Below, in pieces: positions 1 to 10,674 of a stretch of DNA of 64,000 nt. Numbering within the stretch: position 1 is the first letter of the stretch; each line of letters opens with the position of its first letter. Origin of the DNA: Ptiloglossa arizonensis (lineage: Eukaryota > Arthropoda > Insecta > Hymenoptera > Colletidae); NCBI RefSeq assembly GCF_051014685.1, contig NW_027478531.1, positions 806,001-870,000 of the forward strand, given 5' to 3'. Made by a program: the position numbers and the translations under genes. The notes beneath the pieces are model-generated. The model was not told the DNA's origin, did not search any database, and worked only from the letters and a program-made list of their open reading frames with translations.

Positions 1-175
1 AGAAACTCGCCCGATTACAACGGTAGGTGTAGTTTTCCCCTAGGCCGTTCTAGTTATTCGTTTCGAGCATCAGAACTGCGAAAATTTGGAGTTTCTCAAG
101 CGTTTCTTACATCCAAACTGCCATATCTCGCGAACGGATTGACCAATCCGCAAAATTTCTGTTGCATCTGAAAGT

Positions 176-350
176 AGAAACTCGCCCGATTACAACGGTA
201 TGCGCACTTTTCCCCTAGGCCGTTCTAGTTATTCGTGTCGAGCATCAGAACTGCGAAAATTTTGAGTTCCTCAAGCGTTTCTTATCTCCAAACTGCCATA
301 TCTCGCGAACGGATTGATCAATCCGCAAAATTTCTGTTGCATCTGAAAGT
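176..350 (+). repeat. Representative A-type monomer (reference phase)
   Basis: This copy shows the monomer layout, numbered from agaaactcgc as 1. CCTAGG lies at 39-44, the A4T4 tract at 81-88, two gtttct words at 91-96 and 102-107 (the first g ends gag and the second follows c), ccatatctcgcgaacgg at 121-137, and a dyad at 135-150. A-type diagnostics are attcgtgtcgag near 56-67 and T at 143, which completes the palindrome. Many A-type copies also have G at 46 (ggcggttc), but this one has C. The consensus has roughly 78 G+C in 175 and 13 CpG against about 8 expected from base composition. Confidence 0.9.
310..325. other. Perfect 16-bp palindrome, first A-type example
   Basis: CGGATTGATCAATCCG lies at monomer positions 135-150. 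It recurs at the same place in many monomers of the first 21 kb. The outer arms CGGAT and ATCCG are kept in nearly all monomers of every family, so the dyad is a general feature and only its centre varies. The adjacent TCGCGA at 128-133 is a second small palindrome. Confidence 0.9.
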
Positions 351-525
351 AGAAACTCGCCCGATTACAACGGTATGCGCACTTTTCCCCTAGGCCGTTC
401 TAGTTATTCGTGTCGAGCATCAGAACTGCGAAAATTTTGAGTTTCTCAAGCGTTTCTTATTTCCAAACTGCCATATCTCGCGAACGGATTGATCAATCCG
501 CAAAATTTCTGTTGCATCTGAAAGT

Positions 526-2099
526 AGAAACTCGCCCGATTACAACGGTATGCGCACTTTTCCCCTAGGCCGTTCTAGTTATTCGTGTCGAATATCAGAA
601 CTGCGAAAATTTTGAGTTTCTCAAGCGTTTCTTATCTCCAAACTGCCATATGTCGCGAACGGATTGATCAATCCGCAAAATTTCTGTTGCATCTGAAAGT
701 AGAAACTCGCCCGATTACAACGCTATGCGCACTTTTCCCCTAGGCGGTTCTAGTTATTCGTTTCGAGCATCAGAACTGCGAAAATTTTGAGTTTCTCAAG
801 CGTTTCTTACCTTCAAACTGGCATATCTCGCGAACGGATTGACCATTCCGCAAAATTTCTGTTGCATCTGAAAGTAGAAACTCGCCCGATTGCAACGGTA
901 GGTGTAGTTTTCCCCTAGGCCGTTCTAGTTATTCGTTTCGAGCATCAGAACTGCGAAAATTTGGAGTTTCTCAAGCGTTTCTTACTTCCAAACTGCCATA
1001 TCTGGCGAACGGATTGACCAATCCGCAAAATTTCTGTTGCATCTGAAGTAGAAACTCGCCCGATTACAACGGTATGCGCACTTTTCCCCTAGGCCGTTCT
1101 AGTTATTCGTGTCGAGCATCAGAACTGCGAAAATTTTGAGTTCCTCAAGCGTTTCTTATCTCCAAACTGCCATATCTCGCGAACGGATTGATCAATCCGC
1201 AAAATTTCTGTTGCATCTGAAAGTAGAAACTCGCCCGATTACAACGGTATGCGCACTTTTCCCCTAGGCGGTTCTAGTTATTCGTTTCGTGCATCAGAAC
1301 TGCGAAAATTTTGAGTTTGTCAAGCGTTTCTTACCTCCAAACTGTCATATCTCGCGAACGGATTGACCAATCCGCAAAATTTCTGTTGCATCTAAAAGTA
1401 GAAACTCGCCCGATTACAACGGTATGCGCACTTTTCCCCTAGGCGGTTCTAGTTATTCGTTTCGAGCATCAGAACTGCGAAAATTTTGAGTTTCTCAAGC
1501 CTTTCTTATTTCCAAACTGCCATATCTAGCGAACGGATTGATCAATCCGCAAAATTTCTGTTGCATCTGAAAGTAGAATCTCGCCCGATTACAACGGTAT
1601 GCGCACTTTTCCCCTAGGCGGTTCTAGTTATTCGTTTCGTGCGTCAGAACTGCGAAAATGTTGAGTTTCTCAAGCGTTTCTTAACTCCAAACTGTCATAT
1701 CTTGCGAACGGATTGACCAATCCGCAAAATTTCTGTTGCATCTGAAAGTAGAAACTCGCCCGATTACAACGGTAGGTATAGTTTTCCCCTAGGCCGTTCT
1801 AGTTATTCGTGTCGAGCATCGGAAATGCGAAAATTTTGAGTTTCTCAAGCGTTTCTTACATCCAAACTGCCATATCTCGCGAACGGATTGACCAATCCGC
1901 AAAATTTCTGTTGCATCTGAAAGTAGAAACTCGCCCGATTACAACGGTATGCGCACTTTTCCCCTAGGCCGTTCTAGTTATTCGTGTCGAGCATTAGAAC
2001 TGCGAAAATTTTGAGTTTCTCAAGCGTTTCTTATTTCCAAACTGCCATATCTCGCGAACGGATTGATCAATCCGCAAAATTTCTGTTGCATCTGAAAGT
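526..2099 (+). repeat. Nine-monomer A-type unit, copy 1
   Basis: Nine consecutive monomers follow the canonical A order. They begin with the cgaatatcag monomer and end with the cgagcattag monomer. The same ordered set recurs at 19074-20647. Both copies share rare markers such as tctagcgaac (1527 and 20067 regions) and cattagaact (1992 and 20540 regions). Private differences also exist: this copy has a 1-bp deletion at about 1046 and tctggcgaac near 1001, which the other copy lacks. Confidence 0.8.
876..1049 (+). repeat. 174-bp monomer (one A lost)
   Basis: The end of this monomer reads atctgaagta where its neighbours read atctgaaagta, so one A is missing at about 1046. The register of every later copy shifts by one. 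The deletion is private; related monomers at 4375, 5950 and 19424 keep the full length. Confidence 0.95.
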
Positions 2100-3918
2100 A
2101 GAAACTCGCCCGATTGCAACGGTATGCGCACTTTTCCCCTAGGCCGTTCTAGTTATTCGTGTCGAGCATCAGAACTGCGAAAATTTTGAGTTTCTCAAGC
2201 GTTTCTTATCTCCAAACTGCCATATGTCTCGAACGGATTGATCAATCCGCAAAATTTCTGTTGCATCTGAAAGTAGAAACTCGCCCGATTACAACGGTAT
2301 GCGCACTTTTCCCCTAGGCGGTTCTAGTTATTCGTTTCGAGCATCAGAACTGCGAAAATTTTTAGTTTCTCAAGCGTTTCTTACCTCCAAACTGCCATAT
2401 CTCGCGAACGGATTGACCAATCCGCAAAATTTCTGTTGCATCTGAAAGTAGAAACTCGCCCGGTTACAACGGTGGGTGTAGTTTTCCCCTAGGCCGTTCT
2501 AGTTATTCGTTTCGAGCATCAGAACTGCGAAAATTTGGAGTTTCTCAAGCGTTTCTTACTTCCAAACTGCCATATCTCGCGAACGGATTGACCAATCCGC
2601 GAAATTTCTGTTGCATCTGAAAGTAGAAACTCGCCCGATTACAACGGTATGCGCACTTTTCCCCTAGGCCGTTCTAGTTATTCGTGTCGAGCATCAGAAC
2701 TGCGAAAATTTTGAGTTCCTCAAGCGTTTCTTATCTCCAAACTGCCATATCTCGCGTACGGATTGATCAATCCGCAAAATTTCTGTTGCATCTGAAAGTA
2801 GAAACTCGCCCGATTACAACGGTATGCGCACTTTTCCCCTAGGCGGTTCTAGTTATTCGTTTCGTGCATCAGAACTGCGAAAATTTTGAGTTTGTCAAGC
2901 GTTTCTTACCTCCAAACTGTCATATCTCGCGAACGGATTGACCAATCCGCAAAATTTCTGTTGCATCTAAAAGTAGAAACTCGCCCGATTACAACGGTAT
3001 GCGCACTTTCCCCCTAGGCGGTTCTAGTTATTCGTTTCGAGCATCAGAACTGCGAAAATTTTGAGTTTCTCAAGCCTTTCTTATCTCCAAACTGCCATAT
3101 CTCGCGAACGGATTGACCAATCCGCAAAATTTCTGTTGCATCTGAAAGTAGAAACTCGCCCGATTACAACGGTATGCGCACTTTTCCCCTAGGCGGTTCT
3201 AGTTATTCGTTTCGTGCATCAGAACTGCGAAAATGTTGAGTTTCTCAAGCGTTTCTTACCTCCAAACTGTCATATCTTGCGAACGGATTGACCAATCCGC
3301 AAAATTTCTGTTGCATCTGAAAGTAGAAACTCGCCCGATTACAACGGTAGGTATAGTTTTCCCCTAGGCCGTTCTAGTTATTCGTGTCGAGCATCAGAAC
3401 TGCGAAAATTTTGTGTTTCTCAAGCGTTTCTTATCTCCAAACTGCCATATGTCGCGAACGGATTGATAAATCCGCAAAATTTCTGTTGCATCTGAAAGTA
3501 GAATCTCGCCCGATTACAACGCTATGCGCACTTTTCCCCTAGGCGGTTCTAGTTATTCGTTTCGAGCATCAGAACTGCGAAAATTTTGAGTTTCTCAAGC
3601 GTTTCTTACCTCCAAACTGCCATATCTCGCGAACGGATTGACCAATCCGCAAAATTTCTGTTGCATCTGAAAGTAGAAACTCGCCCGATTACAACGGTAT
3701 GTGTAGTTTTCCCCTAGGCCGTTCTAGTTATTCGTTTCGAGCAACAGAACTGCGAAAATTTGGAGTTTCCCAAGCGTTTCTTACTTCCAAACTGCCATAT
3801 CTCGCGAACGGATTGACCAATCCGCAAAATTTCAGTTGCATCTGAAAGTAGAAACTCGCCCGATTACAACGGTATGCGCACTTTTCCCCTAGGCCGTTCT
3901 AGTTATTCGTGTCGAGCG

Positions 3919-4789
3919 TCAGAACTGCGAAAATTTTGAGTTTCTCAAGCGTTTCTTATTTCCAAACTGCCATATCTCGCGAACGGATTGATCAATCCGC
4001 AAAATTTCTGTTGCATCTGAAAGTAGAAACTCGCCTGATTACAACGGTAGGCGCACTTTTCCCCTAGGCCGTTCTAGTTATTCGTGTCGAATATCAGAAC
4101 TGCGAAAATTTTGAGTTTCTCAAGCGTTTCTTATCTCCAAACTGCCATATGTCGCGAACGGATTGATCAATCCGCAAAATTTCTGTTGCATCTGAAAGTA
4201 GAAACTCGCCCGATTACAACGCTATGCGCACTTTTCCCCTAGGCGGTTCTAGTTATTCGTTTCGAGCATCAGAACTGCGAAAATTTTGAGTTTCTCAAGC
4301 GTTTCTTACCTCCAAACTGCCATATCTCGCGAACGGATTGACCAATCCGCTAAATTTCTGTTGCATCTGAAAGTAGAAACTCGCCCGATTGCAACGGTAG
4401 GTGTAGTTTTCCCCTAGGCCGTTCTAGTTATTCGTTTCGAGCATCAGAACTGCGAAAATTTGGAGTTTCTCAAGCGTTTCTTACTTCCAAACTGCCATAT
4501 CTCGCGAACGGATTGACCAATCCGCAAAATTTCTGTTGCATCTGAAAGTAGAAACTCGCCCGATTACAACGGTATGCGCACTTTTCCCCTAGGCCGTTCT
4601 AGTTATTCGTGTCGAGCATCAGAACTGCGAAAATTTTGAGTTCCTCAAGCGTTTCTTATCTCCAAACTGCCATATCTCGCGAACGGATTGATCAATCCGC
4701 AAAATTTCTGTTGCATCTGAAAGTAGAAACTCGCCCGATTACAACGGTATGCGCACTTTTCCCCTAGGCGGTTCTAGTTATTCGTTTCG
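3919..4789 (+). repeat. A-type segment recopied 9 monomers downstream, copy 1
   Basis: This 871-bp segment recurs at 5494-6364, an offset of exactly 1575 bp. Both copies share the unusual markers tcgcctgatt, cgaatatcag, ccgctaaatt and gattgcaacgg in order. I saw no difference by eye. The boundaries are first mismatches at 3918/5493 and 4790/6365, inside monomers rather than at the chosen monomer start. Confidence 0.8.
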
Positions 4790-5493
4790 AGCATCAGAAC
4801 TGCGAAAATTTTGAGTTTCTCAAGCCTTTCTTATCTCCAAACTGCCATATCTCGCGAACGGATTGATCAATCCGCAAAATTTCTGTTGCATCTGAAAGTA
4901 GAAACTCGCCCGATTACAACGGTATGCGCACTTTTCCCCTAGGCCGTTCTAGTTATTCGTGTCGAGCATCAGAACTGCGAAAATTTTGAGTTTCTCAAGC
5001 GTTTCTTATCTCCAAACTGCCATATGTCGCGAACGGATTGATCAATCCGCAAAATTTCTGTTGCATCTGAAAGTAGAATCTCGCCCGATTACAACGCTAT
5101 GCGCACTTTTCCCCTAGGCGGTTCTAGTTATTCGTTTCGAGCATCAGAACTGCGAAAATTTTGAGTTTCTCAAGCGTTTCTTACCTCCAAACTGCCATAT
5201 CTCGCGAACGGATTGACCAATCCGCAAAATTTCTGTTGCATCTGAAAGTAGAAACTCGCCCGATTACAACGGTAGGTGTAGTTTTCCCCTAGGCCGTTCT
5301 AGTTATTCGTTTCGAGCAACAGAACTGCGAAAATTTGGAGTTTCTCAAGCGTTTCTTACTTCCAAACTGCCATATCTCGCGAACGGATTGACCAATCCGC
5401 AAAATTTCTGTTGCATCTGAAAGTAGAAACTCGCCCGATTACAACGCTATGCGCACTTTTCCCCTAGGCGGTTCTAGTTATTCGTTTCGAGCA

Positions 5494-6364
5494 TCAGAAC
5501 TGCGAAAATTTTGAGTTTCTCAAGCGTTTCTTATTTCCAAACTGCCATATCTCGCGAACGGATTGATCAATCCGCAAAATTTCTGTTGCATCTGAAAGTA
5601 GAAACTCGCCTGATTACAACGGTAGGCGCACTTTTCCCCTAGGCCGTTCTAGTTATTCGTGTCGAATATCAGAACTGCGAAAATTTTGAGTTTCTCAAGC
5701 GTTTCTTATCTCCAAACTGCCATATGTCGCGAACGGATTGATCAATCCGCAAAATTTCTGTTGCATCTGAAAGTAGAAACTCGCCCGATTACAACGCTAT
5801 GCGCACTTTTCCCCTAGGCGGTTCTAGTTATTCGTTTCGAGCATCAGAACTGCGAAAATTTTGAGTTTCTCAAGCGTTTCTTACCTCCAAACTGCCATAT
5901 CTCGCGAACGGATTGACCAATCCGCTAAATTTCTGTTGCATCTGAAAGTAGAAACTCGCCCGATTGCAACGGTAGGTGTAGTTTTCCCCTAGGCCGTTCT
6001 AGTTATTCGTTTCGAGCATCAGAACTGCGAAAATTTGGAGTTTCTCAAGCGTTTCTTACTTCCAAACTGCCATATCTCGCGAACGGATTGACCAATCCGC
6101 AAAATTTCTGTTGCATCTGAAAGTAGAAACTCGCCCGATTACAACGGTATGCGCACTTTTCCCCTAGGCCGTTCTAGTTATTCGTGTCGAGCATCAGAAC
6201 TGCGAAAATTTTGAGTTCCTCAAGCGTTTCTTATCTCCAAACTGCCATATCTCGCGAACGGATTGATCAATCCGCAAAATTTCTGTTGCATCTGAAAGTA
6301 GAAACTCGCCCGATTACAACGGTATGCGCACTTTTCCCCTAGGCGGTTCTAGTTATTCGTTTCG
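5494..6364 (+). repeat. A-type segment recopied 9 monomers downstream, copy 2
   Basis: This is the partner of 3919-4789. Upstream it is joined to a gctatgcgc monomer instead of a gtgtcgagcg monomer, and downstream to a tttcgtgc monomer instead of tttcgagc. Both ends are therefore junctions of different monomer types. Confidence 0.8.
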
Positions 6365-7524
6365 TGCATCAGAACTGCGAAAATGTTGAGTTTCTCAAGC
6401 GTTTCTTACCTCCAAACTGTCATATCTTGCGAACGGATTGACCAATCCGCAAAATTTCTGTTGCATCTGAAAGTAGAAACTCGCCCGATTACAACGGTAG
6501 GTATAGTTTTCCCCTAGGCCGTTCTAGTTATTCGTGTCGAGCATCAGAACTGCGAAAATTTTGAGTTTCTCAAGCGTTTCTTACCTCCAAACTGCCATAT
6601 CTCGCGAACGGATTGACCAATCCGCAAAATTTCTGTTGCATCTGAAAGTAGAAACTCGCCCGATTACAACGGTATGCGCACTTTTCCCCTAGGCCGTTCT
6701 AGTTATTCGTGTCGAGCATCAGAACTGCGAAAATTTTGAGTTTCTCAAGCGTTTCTTATTTCCAAACTGCCATATCTCGCGAACGGATTGATCAATCCGC
6801 AAAATTTCTGTTGCATCTGAAAGTAGAAACTCGCCCGATTACAACGGTATGCGCACTTTTCCCCTAGGCCGTTCTAGTTATTCGTTTCGTGCATCAGAAC
6901 TGCGAAAATGTTGAGTTTCTCAAGCGTTTCTTACCTCCAAACTGTCATATCTTCCGAACGGATTGACCAATCCGCAAAATTTCTGTTGCATCTGAAAGTA
7001 GAAACTCGCCCGATTACAACGGTAGGTATATTTTTCCCCTAGGCCGTTCTAGTTATTCGTGTCGAGCATCAGAACTGCGAAAATTTTGAGTTTCTCAAGC
7101 GTTTCTTATTTCCAAACTGCCATATCTCGCGAACGGATTGATCAATCCGCAAAATTTCTGTTGCATCTGAAAGTAGAAACTCGCCCGATTACAACGGTAT
7201 GCGCACTTTTCCCCTAGGCCGTTCTAGTTATTCGTGTCGAGCATCAGAACTGCGAAAATTTTGAGTTTCTCAAGCGTTTCTTATCTCCAAACTGCCATAT
7301 GTCGCGAACGGATTGATCAATCCGCAAAATTTCAGTTGCATCTGAAAGTGGAAACTCGCCCGATTACAACGCTATGCGCACTTTTCCCCTAGGCGGTTCT
7401 AGTTATTCGTTTCGAGCATCAGAACTGCGAAAATTTTGAGTTTCTCAAGCGTTTCTTACTTCCAAACTGCCATATCTCGCGAACGGATTGATCAATCCGC
7501 AAAATTTCTGTTGCATCTGAAAGT

Positions 7525-10500
7525 AGAAACTCGCCCGTTTACAACGGTAGGTGTAGTTTTCCCCTAGGCCGTTCTAGTTATTCGTTTCGAGCATCAGAAC
7601 TGCGAAAATTTGGAGTTTCTCAAGCGTTTCTTACTTCCAAACTGCCATATCTCCCGAACGGATTGACCAATCCGCAAAATTTCTGTTGCATCTGAAAGTA
7701 GAAACTCGCCCGATTACAACGGTATGCGCACTTTTCCCCTAGGCCGTTCTAGTTATTCGTGTCGAGCATCAGAACTGCGAAAATTTTGAGTTCCTCAAGC
7801 GCTTCTTATCTCCAAACTGCCATATCTCGCGAACGGATTGATCAATCCGCAAAATTTCTGTTGCATCTGAAAGTAGAAACTCGCCCGATTACAACGCTAT
7901 GCGCACTTTTCCCCTAGGCGGTTCCAGTTATTCGTTTCGTGCATCAGAACTGCGAAAATTTTGAGTTTGTCAAGCGTTTCTTACCTCCAAACTGTCATAT
8001 CTCGCGAACGGATTGACCAATCCGCAAAATTTCTGTTGCATCTAAAAGTAGAAACTCGCCCGATTACAACTGTATGCGCACTTTTCCCCTAGGCGGTTCT
8101 AGGTATTCGTTTCGTGCATCAGAACTGCGAAAATGTTGAGTTCCTCAAGCGTTTCTTACCTCCAAAGTGCCATATCTCGCGAACGGATTGACCAATCCGC
8201 AAAATTTCTGTTGCATCTGAAAGTAGAAACTCGCCCGATTACAAAGGTATGCGCACTTTTCCCCTAGGCCGTTCTAGTTATTCGTGTCGAGCATCAGAAC
8301 TGCGAAAATTTTGAGTTCCTCAAGCGTTTCTTACCTCCAAACTGTCATATCTCGCGAACGGATTGACCAATCCGCAAAATTTCTGTTGCATCTAAAAGTA
8401 GAAACTCGCCCGATTACAACGGTATGCGCACTTTTCCCCTAGGCGGTTCTAGTTATTCGTTTCGAGCATCAGAACTGCGAAAATTTTGAGTTTCCCAAGC
8501 CTTTCTTATCTCCAAACTGCCATATCTCGCGAACGGATTGATCAATCCGCAAAATTTCTGTTGCATCTGAAAGTAGAAACTCGCCCGTTTACAACGGTAG
8601 GTGTAGTTTTCCCCTAGGCCGTTCTAGTTATTCGTTTCGAGCATCAGAACTGCGAAAATTTGGAGTTTCTCAAGCGTTTCTTACTTCCAAACTGCCATAT
8701 CTCCCGAACGGATTGACCAATCCGCAAAATTTCTGTTGCATCTGAAAGTAGAAACTCGCCCGATTACAACGCTATGCGCACTTTTCCCCTAGGCGGTTCC
8801 AGTTATTCGTTTCGTGCATCAGAACTGCGAAAATTTTGAGTTTGTCAAGCGTTTCTTACCTCCAAACTGTCATATCTCGCGAACGGATTGACCAATCCGC
8901 AAAATTTCTGTTGCATCTAAAAGTAGAAACTCGCCCGATTACAACGGTATGCGCACTTTTCCCCTAGGCGGTTCTAGGTATTCGTTTCGTGCATCAGAAC
9001 TGCGAAAATGTTGAGTTCCTCAAGCGTTTCTTATCTCCAAACTGCCATATCTCGCGAACGGATTGATCAATCCGCAAAATTTCTGTTGCATCTGAAAGTA
9101 GAAACTCGCCCGATTACAACGGTATGCGCACTTTTCCCCTAGGCGGTTCTAGTTATTCGTTTCGTGCATCAGAACTGCAAAAATTTTGAGTTTCTCAAGC
9201 GTTTCTTACCTCCAAACTGTCATATCTTGCGAACGGATTGACCAATCCGCAAAATTTCTGTTGCATCTGAAAGTAGAAACTCGCCCGATTACAACGGTAG
9301 GTATAGTTTTCCCCTAGGCCGTTCTAGTTATTCGTGTCGAGCATCAGAACTGCGAAAATTTTGAGTTTCTCAAGCGTTTCTTATTTCCAAACTGCCATAT
9401 CTCGCGAACGGATTGATCAATCCGCAAAATTTCTGTTGCATCTGAAAGTAGAAACTCGCCCGATTACAACGGTAGGTATATTTTTCCCCTAGGCCGTTCT
9501 AGTTATTCGTGTCGAGCATCAGAACTGCGAAAATTTTGAGTTTCTCAAGCGTTTCTTATCTCCAAACTGCCATATGTCGCGAACGGATTGATCAATCCGC
9601 AAAATTTCTGTTGCATCTGAAAGTGGAAACTCGCCCGATTACAACGCTATGCGCACTTTTCCCCTAGGCGGTTCTAGTTATTCGTTTCGAGCATCAGAAC
9701 TGCGAAAATTTTGAGTTTCTCAAGCGTTTCTTACTTCCAAACTGCCATATCTCGCGAACGGATTGATCAATCCGCAAAATTTCTGTTGCATCTGAAAGTA
9801 GAAACTCGCCCGTTTACAACGGTAGGTGTAGTTTTCCCCTAGGCCGTTCTAGTTATTCGTTTCGAGCATCAGAACTGCGAAAATTTGGAGTTTCTCAAGC
9901 GTTTCTTACTTCCAAACTGCCATATCTCCCGAACGGATTGACCAATCCGCAAAATTTCTGTTGCATCTGAAAGTAGAAACTCGCCCGATTACAACGCTAT
10001 GCGCACTTTTCCCCTAGGCGGTTCCAGTTATTCGTTTCGTGCATCAGAACTGCGAAAATTTTGAGTTTGTCAAGCGTTTCTTACCTCCAAACTGTCATAT
10101 CTCGCGAACGGATTGACCAATCCGCAAAATTTCTGTTGCATCTAAAAGTAGAAACTCGCCCGATTACAACGGTATGCGCACTTTTCCCCTAGGCGGTTCT
10201 AGGTATTCGTTTCGTGCATCAGAACTGCGAAAATGTTGAGTTCCTCAAGCGTTTCTTACCTCCAAAGTGCCATATCTCGCGAACGGATTGACCAATCCGC
10301 AAAATTTCTGTTGCATCTGAAAGTAGAAACTCGCCCGATTACAAAGGTATGCGCACTTTTCCCCTAGGCCGTTCTAGTTATTCGTGTCGAGCATCAGAAC
10401 TGCGAAAATTTTGAGTTCCTCAAGCGTTTCTTACCTCCAAACTGTCATATCTCGCGAACGGATTGACCAATCCGCAAAATTTCTGTTGCATCTAAAAGTA

Positions 10501-10674
10501 GAAACTCGCCCGATTACAACGGTATGCGCACTTTTCCCCTAGGCGGTTCTGGTTATTCGTTTCGAGCATCAGAACTGCGAAAATTTTGAGTTTCCCAAGC
10601 CTTTCTTATCTCCAAACTGCCATATCTCGCGAACGGATTGATCAATCCGCAAAATTTCTGTTGCATCTGAAAGT
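7525..10674 (+). repeat. A-type block with 6-, 7- and 12-monomer offsets
   Basis: The marker cgcccgtttac recurs at monomers 7525, 8575 and 9800 (offsets of 6 and 7 monomers). The four monomers at 7875-8574 recur at 9975-10674 (offset 2100 bp) with shared markers ggttccagtt, ctaggtattc, ccaaagtgcc and acaaaggtat. The 7700 monomer (gcgcttctta) is missing from the 9800 copy but reappears at 12075 followed by the same set. Members of the cycle have thus been dropped and kept in different combinations. Confidence 0.75.

Noticed and set aside
67..175. Internal half-monomer duplication (gcatcagaa against gcatctgaa, cgaaaatttt against gcaaaattt)
   Set aside because: The matching words occur in opposite order in the two halves and are short. 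This does not support an ancestral shorter repeat unit.
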